A stretch of DNA of 64,000 bases from contig NZ_JAAAXJ010000002.1 in assembly GCF_009910705.1 (NCBI RefSeq), positions 124,001 through 188,000 on the forward strand. Reading direction: 5' to 3'. Positions 46,361 through 56,446 of the stretch are shown piece by piece. The stretch is from Microvirga arsenatis (GTDB lineage Bacteria > Pseudomonadota > Alphaproteobacteria > Rhizobiales > Beijerinckiaceae). The notes under the pieces were generated by a model. It was not told the DNA's origin. It did no database searches and saw nothing but the letters and a program-made list of their open reading frames with translations. The translations under genes were made by a program, and so were the position numbers. The first letter of the stretch is position 1. Each line of letters opens with the position of its first letter.

Positions 46361-48274
46361 ATGAAGCCAGCCCTGGATGTGATCACCATCGGCCGCGCCT
46401 CGGTCGATCTCTACGGCCAGCAGGTGGGCGGACGGCTGGAGGACATGGCCTCCTTCTCCAAGGCGGTCGGCGGCTGTCCGGCGAACATCGCCATCGGCAC
46501 ATCGCGGCTCGGGCTGAAATCCGGCCTGATCACCCGGGTCGGCGACGAGGCGATGGGCCGCTTCATCCGCGAGCAGATGGCGCGGGAGGGCGTCGCGACG
46601 CAGGGCATCGTCACCGACAGGGAACGCCTGACCGCCCTCGTCATCCTCGGCGTGCGCGACGAACACTCCTTCCCTCTGATCTTCTATCGCGACAACTGCG
46701 CCGACATGGCGCTGACCGAGGACGACATCGACGAAGGCTTCGTCGCCTCAGCGGCAGCCATCGTCGTCACGGGCACGCACTTTTCGCGCGAGACCACCGC
46801 CGCCGCGCAGAAGAAGGCGATCCGCATCGCCAAGGCGCACGGCCGCAAGGTGGTGTTCGACGTGGATTACCGCCCCAATCTCTGGGGCCTTCTCGGCCAC
46901 GGGGCGGGCGAATCGCGCTACGTGCGCTCCGATGCGGTGACCGAGCACCTCAGGCCGATCCTCCCCGATTGCGATCTCATCGTCGGCACGGAGGAGGAGC
47001 TGCATATCGCCGGCGGGTCCGAGGACACGCTGGCCGCCATCCGCGCCATCCGCGCGATCTCGCAGGCCACCATCGTGTGCAAGCGCGGCCCCATGGGCTG
47101 CGTGGTGTTCCCAGGCGCGATCCCGGCTTCCCTCGACGACGGCGTGAAGGGGCCGGGCTTCCCGGTCGAGGTCTACAACGTGCTGGGCGCGGGCGACGCC
47201 TTCATGTCCGGCTTCCTGCGCGGCTGGCTGAAGGGCGAGGCCCTGGAAACCTGCTGCGCCTATGCCAATGCGAGCGGCGCCTTCGCGGTCTCGCGCCTGC
47301 TGTGCTCGCCGGAGATCCCGACCTTCCCCGAACTGCAGCACTTCCTGAAAGCCGGCAGCCGGCACAAGGCCCTGCGTTTTGACGAGAGCATCAACCACAT
47401 TCACTGGGCAACCACGCGCCGGCCGCAAGCGGACACCCTCATGGCGCTCGCCATCGACCACCGCATGCAGCTGGAGGCGATGGCGAAGGAGATCGGTGCG
47501 CCCGTCGAGCGCATTCCGGCCTTCAAGGTGCTGGCCGTCGAGGCCGCGGCACGGGTTGCCGACGGGCGCCCCGGCTTCGGCATGCTGATCGACGGCATCT
47601 ACGGCCGCGAGGCGCTGTTTCGCGCCGCCGATCACCCGTTCTGGATCGGCCGCCCGGTGGAGCTGCCAGGCTCGCGCCCGCTCGATTTCGAGGGCGGCGG
47701 CTCGCTCGGGGCGAAGCTGGTGGAATGGCCCGTGGGGCACACCATCAAGTGCCTCTGCTTCTATCATCCCGACGACCCGGAGGAGTTGAAGCAGCAGCAG
47801 GAGCGCGACCTGCTGCGCCTCTACGACGCCGCACGCCGCATCGGCCGCGAGCTTCTGGTTGAGATCATCGCCGGCAAGCATGGGGCGCTCAAGACCGATA
47901 CAGTGGCTGGCATCCTGCAGCGGCTTTACGATCTCGGCATCAAGCCGGACTGGTGGAAGCTCGAGCCGCAGCGGGACGAGGCCGCCTGGCATGCCATCGG
48001 CGCCGTCATCGCGAGGAACGATCCCTATTGCCGCGGCATCGTGCTGCTCGGCCTGGAAGCTCCGGAGAACGAGCTGGAGGCGGCCTTCGCCGCCGCCGCC
48101 AAGGAGCCGCAGGTGAAGGGCTTTGCGGTGGGCCGCACGATCTTCAACGACGCCGCGCGCCGCTGGCTGAAGGGCGAGATCACGGACGAGGCCGCGATCG
48201 CCGACATGGCCGCCCGCTTCCAGCGTCTCGTCGACGCATGGCAGCGGGTCTCCGGCCGCGCGAAGGCAGCATGA
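46361..48274 (+). CDS. iolC: 5-Dehydro-2-deoxygluconokinase fused to DUF2090 aldolase-like domain
   Basis: A 637-residue fusion. Residues 1-320 are a PfkB-type kinase (IolC) with the anion-hole motif VLGAGDAFMSGFLRG around residue 275. Residues about 335-630 are DUF2090, a TIM-barrel aldolase-like domain (ALAIDHRMQLEAMAKEIGAP, later HTIKCLCFYHPDD and LVEIIAGKHG). The fusion would phosphorylate 5-dehydro-2-deoxygluconate and probably cleave the product, replacing separate IolJ. GGAGGAATAGC precedes the ATG. First gene of iolC-iolD-iolE-iolB. Confidence 0.92.
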   Translation: MKPALDVITIGRASVDLYGQQVGGRLEDMASFSKAVGGCPANIAIGTSRLGLKSGLITRVGDEAMGRFIREQMAREGVATQGIVTDRERLTALVILGVRDEHSFPLIFYRDNCADMALTEDDIDEGFVASAAAIVVTGTHFSRETTAAAQKKAIRIAKAHGRKVVFDVDYRPNLWGLLGHGAGESRYVRSDAVTEHLRPILPDCDLIVGTEEELHIAGGSEDTLAAIRAIRAISQATIVCKRGPMGCVVFPGAIPASLDDGVKGPGFPVEVYNVLGAGDAFMSGFLRGWLKGEALETCCAYANASGAFAVSRLLCSPEIPTFPELQHFLKAGSRHKALRFDESINHIHWATTRRPQADTLMALAIDHRMQLEAMAKEIGAPVERIPAFKVLAVEAAARVADGRPGFGMLIDGIYGREALFRAADHPFWIGRPVELPGSRPLDFEGGGSLGAKLVEWPVGHTIKCLCFYHPDDPEELKQQQERDLLRLYDAARRIGRELLVEIIAGKHGALKTDTVAGILQRLYDLGIKPDWWKLEPQRDEAAWHAIGAVIARNDPYCRGIVLLGLEAPENELEAAFAAAAKEPQVKGFAVGRTIFNDAARRWLKGEITDEAAIADMAARFQRLVDAWQRVSGRAKAA

Positions 48275-48377
48275 GTTCACGGAAGCGGTCCTATGACAGG
48301 GGCGCTCCCGTTATCCTGAAGACCAACTTGAGAAGGCTGCGTCCGCCCCACGCCGACGCCATTCGATTGGAGCACGC

Positions 48378-50225
48378 ATGAGCACGATCCGCCTCACCAT
48401 GGCGCAAGCCGTCGCCCGGTTCCTCACCGCGCAGAAAACGGAGATCGACGGGCAGGTGATGCCGCTCTTCGGCGGCGTCTGGGCCATCTTCGGCCACGGC
48501 AACGTGGCCGGCATGGGCGAGGCGCTGCACGGGGTGCGCGACCGGCTGCCGACCTTTCGCGCCCATAACGAGCAAGGCATGGCCCATGCGGCCATCGCCT
48601 TCGCCAAGGCTTCCCGCCGGCGGCGCATGATGGCCTGCACCACCTCCATCGGGCCGGGCGCCACCAACATGGTGACGGCGGCAGCCGTCGCGCATGTGAA
48701 CCGTCTGCCGGTGCTGCTGCTCCCCGGCGACGTCTTCGCCAACCGCCGGCCCGATCCGGTGCTGCAGCAGATCGAGAGTTTTTCCGACGGCACGGTCTCG
48801 GCCAACGACTGCTTCAAGCCCGTTTCGCGCTACTTCGACCGCATCTCCAGGCCCGAGCAGATCATCCCCGCGCTCCAGCGCGCGATGAATGTGCTCACCG
48901 ACCCGGCCGAATGCGGCCCGGTGACGCTGGCGCTCTGCCAGGACACGCAGGCCGAGGCCTACGACTACCCGGAGAGCTTCTTCTCGGAGAGGGTCTGGAT
49001 GCCGCGCCGCACCCGCCCGGACGAGGCGGAGCTTGCGCGGGCTGCCGATCTGATCCGCTCGGCGAAAAAGCCCTTCATCGTCGCCGGCGGCGGCGTGCTG
49101 TATTCCGGCGCGGAAAAGGCGCTGGCGGATTTTGCGGAGAGGCACGGCCTCTTCGTCGGCGAAACGCAGGCCGGCAAGTCGAGCCTGCCCCACGACCATC
49201 AGGCCAATCTCGGCGCGGTGGGCGTCACGGGCACGGGAGCCGCCAATGCGCTCGCGGAGGACGCGGACGTGGTGATCGCGGTCGGCACCCGCCTGCAGGA
49301 TTTCACCACCGGCTCCTGGGCCCTGTTCAAGAATCCGAACCGCCGCATCGTCGGCCTCAACGTACAGGCCTTCGACGCGACGAAGCACAGCGCACTGCCG
49401 CTCCTGGCCGATGCCCGCGTCGGCCTCGAAGAACTGAGTCGGGCGCTGGGCACCTGGAAGGCGCCGGAGGCCTGGACGGGCAAGGGGCGCGAGGAGAAGG
49501 CGCGCTGGTTCGAGACCGCTGCCCGCTACACGGACCCGACCAATGCGGAGCTGCCCTCCGACGCGCAGGTGATCGGCGCCGTGCAGCGCACCTCGCAGCC
49601 GAGCGACGTGGTGGTCTGCGCGGCCGGCGGCCTGCCCGGCGAGCTGCACAAGCATTGGAAGGCGAGCACCGCCCTAGGCTATCACCTGGAATACGGCTAT
49701 TCCTGCATGGGCTACGAGATCGCCGGCGGGCTCGGCGTGAAGATGGCCGATCCATCCCGCGAGGTCATCGTGATGGTGGGCGACGGCTCCTACCTCATGA
49801 TGAACTCGGAGCTCGCCACCTCCGTGATGCTGGGCCAGAAGCTCACCGTGGTTCTTCTCGACAACCGCGGCTATGGCTGCATCAACCGGCTGCAGCGCGC
49901 CACCGGCGGCGTGAGCTTCAACAACCTGCTGCAGCACACGCACCACGTGACGCTCCCCGACATCGACTTCGCTGCGCACGCGGCGAGCCTGGGCGCCCAG
50001 GCCGTGAAGGTGAAAGGCATCGGCGAGCTGGAGGATGCGCTGAAAAAGGCGCGCGGCTCCGAGCATAGCACCGTGATCGTCATCGACACCGACCCCCTCG
50101 CTTCCACCGATGCGGGAGGCCATTGGTGGGACGTGGCGGTGCCGGAGGTCTCGTCACGCGATCAGGTAAAAGCCGCCCGCAAGGATTATGAGACAGCCCT
50201 CGCTGAGCAGCGGGTGGGCGATTGA
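48378..50225 (+). CDS. iolD: 3D-(3,5/4)-trihydroxycyclohexane-1,2-dione hydrolase
   Basis: A 615-residue TPP enzyme that opens the cyclohexanedione ring in inositol breakdown. The activating Glu is in FRAHNEQGMAHAAIAFAKA (about residues 55-73); TPP/Mg binding is in VGDGSYLMMNSELATS and LLDNRGYGCIN. TTSIGPGATNMVTAAA and the length are typical of IolD. It follows iolC by 103 bases. Confidence 0.94.
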   Translation: MSTIRLTMAQAVARFLTAQKTEIDGQVMPLFGGVWAIFGHGNVAGMGEALHGVRDRLPTFRAHNEQGMAHAAIAFAKASRRRRMMACTTSIGPGATNMVTAAAVAHVNRLPVLLLPGDVFANRRPDPVLQQIESFSDGTVSANDCFKPVSRYFDRISRPEQIIPALQRAMNVLTDPAECGPVTLALCQDTQAEAYDYPESFFSERVWMPRRTRPDEAELARAADLIRSAKKPFIVAGGGVLYSGAEKALADFAERHGLFVGETQAGKSSLPHDHQANLGAVGVTGTGAANALAEDADVVIAVGTRLQDFTTGSWALFKNPNRRIVGLNVQAFDATKHSALPLLADARVGLEELSRALGTWKAPEAWTGKGREEKARWFETAARYTDPTNAELPSDAQVIGAVQRTSQPSDVVVCAAGGLPGELHKHWKASTALGYHLEYGYSCMGYEIAGGLGVKMADPSREVIVMVGDGSYLMMNSELATSVMLGQKLTVVLLDNRGYGCINRLQRATGGVSFNNLLQHTHHVTLPDIDFAAHAASLGAQAVKVKGIGELEDALKKARGSEHSTVIVIDTDPLASTDAGGHWWDVAVPEVSSRDQVKAARKDYETALAEQRVGD

Positions 50226-50244
50226 TCGCTTATACTAAACGACG

Positions 50245-50352
50245 CCCTCATCCTGAGGAGCCGCGAAGCGGCGCCTCGAAGGAGGTTCCAGCGGTCTCTC
50301 GAAACGCCTCGCCCTTCGAGGCGGACCTGAAGATCCTCCTCAGGGTAAGGCT
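50245..50352. repeat. Dispersed palindromic repeat, family B, copy 2
   Basis: Begins CCCTCATCCTGAGGAGC and ends ATCCTCCTCAGGGTAAGG, with inner CGCCTCGAAGGAGG and CCTCGCCCTTCGAGG. It lies inside the iol operon, between iolD and iolE. Matches 12612-12722. Confidence 0.8.
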
Positions 50353-50382
50353 CAGAAAGCAAGATCAGGAAGGAAGAAGAAC

Positions 50383-51267
50383 ATGACGATCCGCATCGGG
50401 GCCAATCCCATCGGCTGGTCCAACGACGACATGCCCGAGCTCGGCGGCGAGACGCCGCTGGAGGTCTGTCTGGCCGAGGCCCGGGAAGCCGGCTTCGAGG
50501 GCATGGAGCTCGGCAACAAGTTTCCGCGCCAGCCGGAAGCGCTTAAGAAGGCACTGGCACCCTTCAACATGGCCTGCGTGTCCGGCTGGTATTCCGCCGA
50601 GCTGCTCACGCGCGATGCCGATGCCGAGATGAAGGCGCTGCGCCCGCATCTCGATCTCCTGAAGGGCATGGGCTCGAACGTGCTCGTCTTCGCCGAGACC
50701 TCGAACGCGATCCATGGCGACCGCTCCAAGCCGCTCTCGCAGCGCCCGGTGATGAAGGACGGCGACTGGGCCGAGTTCGGCCGCCGCATCACCCAGGTGG
50801 CGGAGCGCACCCTGCAGGAAGGCGTGCGCTTGGTCTATCACCACCACATGGGCACCATCGTGGAATCGGAGGCGGACATCGACGCCTTCATGCGCTCCAC
50901 CGGCGAGGCCGTTCACCTGCTGCTCGACACGGGCCACGCCACCTGGGGCGGCGCGGATCCGGCGGCGCTCGCCCGCCGATACCGCAGCCGCATCAGCCAT
51001 GTGCACACGAAGGATGTGCGTAAAGAGGTGATGGAGCGCTCGCGCGCGGAAGGCTGGAGCTTCCTCGATTCCGTCATCGAGGGGGTCTATACGGTGCCGG
51101 GCGACGGCATGGTGGATTTCGTCTCCGTGTTCAAGGAACTGCCGGGCTATAGCGGCTGGGTGGTGATCGAGGCGGAGCAGGATCCCAAGAAGGCGCATCC
51201 GCTCACCTATGCCAAGATGGGCTATGCCAATCTCACCCGGTACCTCAAGGAAGCCGGCCTGCGGTAA
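50383..51267 (+). CDS. iolE: Myo-inosose-2 dehydratase
   Basis: A 294-residue TIM-barrel enzyme (AP endonuclease 2-like fold) that dehydrates 2-keto-myo-inositol. It starts IRIGANPIGWSNDDMPELGG (residues 3-22), diagnostic for IolE; metal ligands are expected in LVYHHHMGTIVES and LLDTGHATWGG, with ISHVHTKDVR further on. AGGAAG ribosome site. It ends 12 bases before iolB. Confidence 0.94.
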   Translation: MTIRIGANPIGWSNDDMPELGGETPLEVCLAEAREAGFEGMELGNKFPRQPEALKKALAPFNMACVSGWYSAELLTRDADAEMKALRPHLDLLKGMGSNVLVFAETSNAIHGDRSKPLSQRPVMKDGDWAEFGRRITQVAERTLQEGVRLVYHHHMGTIVESEADIDAFMRSTGEAVHLLLDTGHATWGGADPAALARRYRSRISHVHTKDVRKEVMERSRAEGWSFLDSVIEGVYTVPGDGMVDFVSVFKELPGYSGWVVIEAEQDPKKAHPLTYAKMGYANLTRYLKEAGLR

Positions 51268-51279
51268 GGAGTGCTCACG

Positions 51280-52083
51280 ATGTCGAAGCTTCTCGTCAAA
51301 CCGTCGCAACCCGATGGCAACGGGCGCATCCACGCGATCACGCCGGAATCCGCCGGCTGGACCTATGTGGGATTCGAGGTCTACCGGCTGAAAAGCGGGC
51401 AGAACCTGAAGCAAGCGACGGGGGATCGGGAAGCCTGCATCGTCATGCTCTCAGGCCGTGCGCGCGTCGGCGCGGCGGGCCAGGATTTCGGCACGATCGG
51501 CGGGCGCGCCTCGCCGTTCGAGCCGGATCCGTGGTCGCTCTATGCACCGGCCCGCTCCGAGTGGTCGCTGCAGGCGCAGACGGATTGCGAGATCGCCGTG
51601 TGCACCGCGCCGGGCGAGGGCAGGCTGCCGGCGCGCGTGATCGGTCCCGATCAGGTGGGGCAGGAGACGCGCGGCAAGGGCACCAACACGCGCCATGTGC
51701 GCAACATCCTGCCGGAGACGGAACCGGCGGAGAGCCTGCTCGTGGTCGAGGTCATCACGCCCTCGGGCCATTGGTCGAGCTATCCGCCCCACAAGCACGA
51801 CCGGGACATGCTGCCGCACGAATCGCTGCTGGAGGAGACCTATTACCACCGCCTCAACCCGCCCTCGGGCTTTGCTCTGCAGCGGGTCTACACCGACGAC
51901 CGCTCTCTCGACGAGACGCTGGCGGCGGCGAACAGCGACGTGGTGCTGGTGCCGAAGGGCTATCACCCGGTCGGCGCGCCGCACGGCTACGAACTCTACT
52001 ATCTCAACGTGATGGCCGGCCCGAAGCGGGTCTGGAAGTTCCACAACGACCCGGACCACGAGTGGATGCTGAAGCAGGCGTGA
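51280..52083 (+). CDS. iolB: 5-Deoxy-glucuronate isomerase
   Basis: A 267-residue bicupin that isomerises 5-deoxyglucuronate to 5-dehydro-2-deoxygluconate. The second cupin carries the metal motif SSYPPHKHDRD (about residues 165-175) and HPVGAPHGYELYYLNVMAGPKR near the C-terminus. ATG 51280 has AAGGAG eight bases upstream; an ATG-like start three codons earlier has no better signal. Last gene of the iol operon. Confidence 0.93.
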   Translation: MSKLLVKPSQPDGNGRIHAITPESAGWTYVGFEVYRLKSGQNLKQATGDREACIVMLSGRARVGAAGQDFGTIGGRASPFEPDPWSLYAPARSEWSLQAQTDCEIAVCTAPGEGRLPARVIGPDQVGQETRGKGTNTRHVRNILPETEPAESLLVVEVITPSGHWSSYPPHKHDRDMLPHESLLEETYYHRLNPPSGFALQRVYTDDRSLDETLAAANSDVVLVPKGYHPVGAPHGYELYYLNVMAGPKRVWKFHNDPDHEWMLKQA

Positions 52084-52153
52084 GACCGTCTGTCGCTTGA
52101 TCTGCCCGAGCCTTTCGGGCATGAGGCGAACATCGTTTGCCTTAAGAGGCCTC

Positions 52154-52351
52154 ATGACCTGGTCCGATCTCGCCTCGCGCGCCTTCAAGACCGTGATCGC
52201 GCTCGTGAGCGCCATCGTGATGGACTACGCGTTCCTGAACGGGCAGATGACGCGCCGGGCCGTGGCGGGGATCGAGCGCATGGCCGCCGACGCGCCGGTT
52301 CTGATCGACCGCGTGATCACCAGCGCGCTCAACATCAAGTGGGACCGCTGA
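52154..52351 (+). CDS. Small hypothetical protein, 65 aa
   Basis: A short frame with AGAGG close ahead of the ATG. The product is one amphipathic/hydrophobic segment (FKTVIALVSAIVMDYAFL, residues 10-27) and a helical C-terminus. It lies between iolB and the convergent phosphotransferase gene, ending four bases before it. No family recognised; the codon pattern is plausible but evidence is limited. Confidence 0.45.
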   Translation: MTWSDLASRAFKTVIALVSAIVMDYAFLNGQMTRRAVAGIERMAADAPVLIDRVITSALNIKWDR

Positions 52352-52355
52352 GGGT

Positions 52356-53390
52356 TCAGCGGGCGCCAACCACTCCCAGCGCCATTCCCGCCATCATCGG
52401 CACGGCCTCGCCCATGCGGCGGGCGCGCTCCGGGTTCGACGCATTGCCGTCGAGGGAGCGCTTGTAGACGCCCTGCAGGATCGCGGCGAGGCGGAAGAAG
52501 CTGAAGGCGAGATAGAAGGGCCAGTGGCCGACCGCATCGATGCCGGTGCGGTGGCAATAGCGCTCCACATATTCGTCCTCGGTGGGAATGCCGTGAGCCT
52601 TGCGGTCGATGCCGCCCAAGCCCCGGAACGCGCCCTCCGAGGGCAGCCGCCACTGCATGCATTGATAGGCGAGATCCGCGAGAGGATGGCCCAGGGTGGA
52701 CAGCTCCCAATCGAGCACCGCCAGGATGCGCGCTCCAGCCGGCTCGAAGATCATGTTGTCGAGCCGGTAATCGCCATGGACGAGGCTCACGCGTCCGTCA
52801 TCCGCCGGCGTGTTGCCCTCGAGCCACCCGATGAGCGCATCCATCTCCGGAATGGGATGGGTCTCGGAGGCGCGGTACTGGCCCGTCCAGCGGGCGATCT
52901 GGCGCTCGAAATAGCTGCCGGGCCTGCCGTAATCGGCAAGGCCCACGGCGGCGGGATCCACCTTGTGCAGGGCGGCGAGCGCGCCGTTCATGGAATCGTA
53001 GATCGCCCCCCGTTCCTCAGGCGACAGGTCCGGCAGCCTGCCGTCCCAGAAGATCCGGCCCTCCACGTAGTCCATGACGTAGAACATGGAGCCGATGACC
53101 GCATCATCCTCGCACAGGTGCAGCACGCGCGGCACCGGCACGTCGGTCTTGGCGAGCGCTGCCATGATGCGGTACTCCCGGTCGACCGCATGAGCCGACT
53201 TGAGGAGAGTGCCCGGAGGCTTGCGCCGCAGCACGAAGCGGCCCTGCGTCGACGTGACCAGGAAGGTGGGGTTCGACTGCCCGCCGGCGAATTTCTCGGC
53301 GCCCACGAACTCCCCGAACCCGGGGACATGCGCGGACAGGTAGGGACCAAGACGCTCCGTCTCGAGATGGGCTACCGCTGGGTTCGTCAT
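52356..53390 (-). CDS. APH-fold phosphotransferase family protein (ACAD10-like)
   Basis: A 344-residue protein of the aminoglycoside phosphotransferase/choline kinase fold. The catalytic loop LVHGDYRLDNMIF (about residues 200-212) and metal-binding VLDWELSTLGHPLADLAY (about 223-240) are intact; FAGGQSNPTFLVT is near the N-terminus. Proteins of this subtype accompany acyl-CoA metabolism genes and resemble the kinase part of ACAD10. Start 53390. Last gene of a long leftward unit with CoA ligase, SDR and MaoC; substrate unknown. Confidence 0.85.
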   Translation of the reverse strand: MTNPAVAHLETERLGPYLSAHVPGFGEFVGAEKFAGGQSNPTFLVTSTQGRFVLRRKPPGTLLKSAHAVDREYRIMAALAKTDVPVPRVLHLCEDDAVIGSMFYVMDYVEGRIFWDGRLPDLSPEERGAIYDSMNGALAALHKVDPAAVGLADYGRPGSYFERQIARWTGQYRASETHPIPEMDALIGWLEGNTPADDGRVSLVHGDYRLDNMIFEPAGARILAVLDWELSTLGHPLADLAYQCMQWRLPSEGAFRGLGGIDRKAHGIPTEDEYVERYCHRTGIDAVGHWPFYLAFSFFRLAAILQGVYKRSLDGNASNPERARRMGEAVPMMAGMALGVVGAR

Positions 53391-53436
53391 GATCCGGCGC
53401 CTCCTGCCGTCCTCATCGCGTGGATTGCATGCCGCT

Positions 53437-53913
53437 TCAGCCGAGCACGGCGAGGGTGAGCCAGTCGGCCGCAAGGGCCGGCTTGCCGGCGCCCTCGATC
53501 TCGACGACCACATGGTAGCGGATCAGGACCTGGGCGGAGGAGCGGGGCTCGACGCCTTCGAGGGTGAAGCGCCCCCTCACCCGCGCGCCCGACGGCACGG
53601 GCGAGAGGAAGCGCAGCCGGTCGAGACCGTAGTTGATCCCCATGCGGCGCCCCCTGATGGCGGGCAGCGCCTCCTGCCCCATGGCGGAGAGAAGCGACAA
53701 GGTGAGGAAGCCATGGGCGATGGTGCCGCCGAACGGGGTCTCGGCCAGGGCGCGCTCCGGGTCCACATGGATGAACTGGTGGTCTCCGGTCGCTTCGGCG
53801 AAGCGGTCGATCCTCCCCTGATCGACCGTCTGCCAGGAGGAGACGCCTAGCTCCTGCCCGATGCGCCGCTTCAGGTCGTCGAGAGAGAGGGGAACGGACG
53901 CATGGGCGTTCAT
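53437..53913 (-). CDS. MaoC family dehydratase
   Basis: A 158-residue hot-dog-fold enoyl-CoA hydratase-like protein. The hydratase motif appears as DRFAEATGDHQFIHVDPERA (Asp/His pair, about residues 30-49) and GTIAHGFLTLSLLSAM (about 58-73). Its ATG overlaps the stop of the upstream SDR gene as ATGA. It would hydrate an unsaturated acyl-CoA in the pathway of this cluster. Confidence 0.88.
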   Translation of the reverse strand: MNAHASVPLSLDDLKRRIGQELGVSSWQTVDQGRIDRFAEATGDHQFIHVDPERALAETPFGGTIAHGFLTLSLLSAMGQEALPAIRGRRMGINYGLDRLRFLSPVPSGARVRGRFTLEGVEPRSSAQVLIRYHVVVEIEGAGKPALAADWLTLAVLG

Positions 53914-54740
53914 TCCCCGTCCTCGCCGAAGATATGGCCGCCGGTCTGCACGCCGATGCCGCCGTCGAGGGGCAGAATGGCGCCCGTGGTGTAGGCGCCG
54001 CCGCGCCCGCAGAGGAACAGGGCCGCGCCGGCGATGTCCTCGGGGCGGCCGATGCGGCCCAGGGGTACGCCGGCGGCGACCTGCGCGCGCTTGCGCTCGT
54101 CGCCCGTGGCAAAGGCCGTCATGCGGCTCTGGAAGGGCCCCGGCGCGAAGGCGTTGACGGTGATGCGCCGGGAGGCCAGCTCCTTCGCCAGGATGCGGGT
54201 GAGGTGATGCACGGCCGCCTTCGACGCGGCGTAGGAATAGGCCTTGTCGCCCATGGGCTGCGCCCCCATGACGGAGCCGAGATTGATGATCCTTGCCGGG
54301 TCGTCGTCGCTGGCCGCGGCCTCGAGCAGGGGGAGCATCTGCTGCGTCAGCGTGAAGAGCCCCGCCACGTTGACCGAGAACACGCCTTCCCAGGCCTTGT
54401 GCGGAAACTGCTCCAGGGGTTCGCCCCAGGTCTTGCCCGCATTGTTGACGAGGATGTGGAGGCGAGAGGTGCGCGCCTTGACCTCCGCGGCAAGGGCCGT
54501 CACCCCTGCCTCGGTGGCGACGTCACCGGCAAAGCCCTCCGCGGAACCGGAGACGTCGAGGGCGTTGAGTTCCCGCGCCACGGCCTCGCAGGCCTCGCCC
54601 TTGCGCGAGGCGATCAGCACCCGCGCGCCGGCGCGCACCAGGGCTTCGGCGATCATGCGGCCGATGCCCGTGGCGCCGCCGGTCACGAGTGCGGTCTTGC
54701 CGGCGACCGAGAACAAGGAGTTCAGGTAGTCCTGAGCCAT
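53910..54740 (-). CDS. Short-chain dehydrogenase/reductase
   Basis: A 276-residue classical SDR. Nucleotide motif TGGATGIGRMIA (residues 20-31), NNAG near 100, catalytic Ser in NLGSVMG and YAASK (Tyr/Lys, about 171-175). It ends with PLDGGIGVQTGG. It probably oxidises a hydroxyacyl-CoA or related alcohol. Start 54740 lies seven bases after the CoA-ligase stop. Confidence 0.9.
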   Translation of the reverse strand: MAQDYLNSLFSVAGKTALVTGGATGIGRMIAEALVRAGARVLIASRKGEACEAVARELNALDVSGSAEGFAGDVATEAGVTALAAEVKARTSRLHILVNNAGKTWGEPLEQFPHKAWEGVFSVNVAGLFTLTQQMLPLLEAAASDDDPARIINLGSVMGAQPMGDKAYSYAASKAAVHHLTRILAKELASRRITVNAFAPGPFQSRMTAFATGDERKRAQVAAGVPLGRIGRPEDIAGAALFLCGRGGAYTTGAILPLDGGIGVQTGGHIFGEDGE

Positions 54741-54747
54741 CGGCCGC

Positions 54748-56391
54748 TCACGCGGCCGTGGGAAGGACATAGTCCTTCAGGATCTTGCGCAGCTCCAGCT
54801 TCGAGACCTTGCCCGTGGCCGTGAGCGGAATGCTCTCGACGAAGAGCACGTCGTCGGGCACCTGCCAGCTTGCCACCTTGGTGGCGAGATAGGCGAGGAT
54901 GTCCTCCTTCGCCGGATTCACATCGGCTTTCGGCACCACCACGAGCAGCGGCCGCTCGCCCCAGCGGGGATGCGGCATGGCGAGCACGGCGCATTGCGCC
55001 ACGCCCGGAGCGCCCATCGCCGCATTCTCCAGATCGATGGAGGAGATCCACTCGCCGCCGGACTTCACCAGATCCTTGGTGCGGTCGACGATCAGCAGGA
55101 AGCCGTCCGGCGTGATCTTGGCCACGTCGCCGGTCCGGAACCAGCCTTCCGGATCGAGGGCCTGCGCGGTTGCGGCCTCGTTGTTGTAGTAGCCGGACGC
55201 CACCGAGGGGCCGCGCACGCAGAGTTCGCCGAAGGCCACGCCGTCCCTCGGCAGCTCCTTGCCGTTATCGTCGACGATCTTCATGTCCACCATGAAGAGG
55301 CGCCTGCCCTGGCGGACCTTGAGGGCGACCTTCTCCTCGAAGGGCAGCTGCTCCATCTCCGGGCTCAGCATGCCGAAGGTGCCGATGGGGCTCATCTCGG
55401 TCATGCCCCAGCCGTGGCAGACGCTGATGCCGTAATCGCGCTCGAAGGTTTCGATCATGGGCTGCGGCGCCGCCGAGCCGCCGATGATGACATGGGTGAG
55501 CCCCTCCGGCTTGCGGCCCCTCTGCTTCATCTCGTTGAGGAGCCCGAGCCAGACGGTGGGCACGCCCCAACTGTTGTCGACCTTCTCCGCATCCATGAGG
55601 TTGAACAGGCTCGCACCATCGAGCTTCGCGCCGGGGAAGATCAGCGCGGTGCCGGAGAGAGGCGCCGAATAGGGCAGCGCCCAGGCATTGACGTGGAAGA
55701 GCGGAACCACGGGCAGGATCTTCTTGCCCATGCCGAAGTAGCGCGAGGCCCCGATCACCGAGGTCATGGCATGGATCACCTGCGAGCGGTGCGAATAGAG
55801 CACGCCCTTGGGCTCGCCCGTGGTGCCCGAGGTGTAGCTCAGGGCGGCCGCGGTGTTCTCGTCGAGATCGGGCCAGGTGATGGTGTCCGGCTGTCCGGTG
55901 AGGAGATCCTCGTAGCATGTGAGGCCGTCGAGCCCTTCCTGCGCCGGCATGGTCTCGCGGCCGGTCATCGCCACGAGCGTGAGCCCTTCAGGCAGCTTGG
56001 GTCGCAGGGCGGCGACGAGGGGCGCGAAGGTGATGTCGAAAAAGAGCGCCTTATCCTGCGCGTGATTGACGATGTAGACGAGCTGCTCGGGGAACAGGCG
56101 CGGGTTGATGGTGTGGCACACGGCGCCGATGCCGGAGATAGCATAGTACAGCTCGAAATGGCGGTAGCCGTTCCAGGCGAGCGTCGCGACACGATCGCCA
56201 GGCTTGACGCCGAGGGCACGCAGCCCGTGCGCCAGCTGCGCAATGCGCTTGCGGATATCCCCATAGGTGGTGCGGTGGATGCCGCCTTCGGTAGCCACCG
56301 AGACGATCTCCGTCCTGGCATGAACCTCCGCCGCCAGATCGATGATCGCCGGGATCGACAGCTGCCGATCCATCATCATGCCCTTCAACAT
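54748..56391 (-). CDS. Acyl-CoA synthetase (AMP-forming, fatty-acid ligase type)
   Basis: A 547-residue ANL-family ligase that activates a carboxylic acid to its CoA thioester with ATP. The P-loop [18 protein letters not shown] (about residues 183-200), [12 protein letters not shown] (about 340) and the C-terminal [10 protein letters not shown] with the catalytic lysine are present. It resembles medium/long-chain fatty acid ligases. Start 56391 follows GGAAGGAA. Downstream of an ABC importer and thioesterase in the same unit. Confidence 0.9.
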   Translation of the reverse strand: MLKGMMMDRQLSIPAIIDLAAEVHARTEIVSVATEGGIHRTTYGDIRKRIAQLAHGLRALGVKPGDRVATLAWNGYRHFELYYAISGIGAVCHTINPRLFPEQLVYIVNHAQDKALFFDITFAPLVAALRPKLPEGLTLVAMTGRETMPAQEGLDGLTCYEDLLTGQPDTITWPDLDENTAAALSYTSGTTGEPKGVLYSHRSQVIHAMTSVIGASRYFGMGKKILPVVPLFHVNAWALPYSAPLSGTALIFPGAKLDGASLFNLMDAEKVDNSWGVPTVWLGLLNEMKQRGRKPEGLTHVIIGGSAAPQPMIETFERDYGISVCHGWGMTEMSPIGTFGMLSPEMEQLPFEEKVALKVRQGRRLFMVDMKIVDDNGKELPRDGVAFGELCVRGPSVASGYYNNEAATAQALDPEGWFRTGDVAKITPDGFLLIVDRTKDLVKSGGEWISSIDLENAAMGAPGVAQCAVLAMPHPRWGERPLLVVVPKADVNPAKEDILAYLATKVASWQVPDDVLFVESIPLTATGKVSKLELRKILKDYVLPTAA

Positions 56392-56446
56392 CGTTCCTTC
56401 CCTCCGTTCTTGCTTGTTTTGAGGAATATGAGGCAGCCGGCCATCC

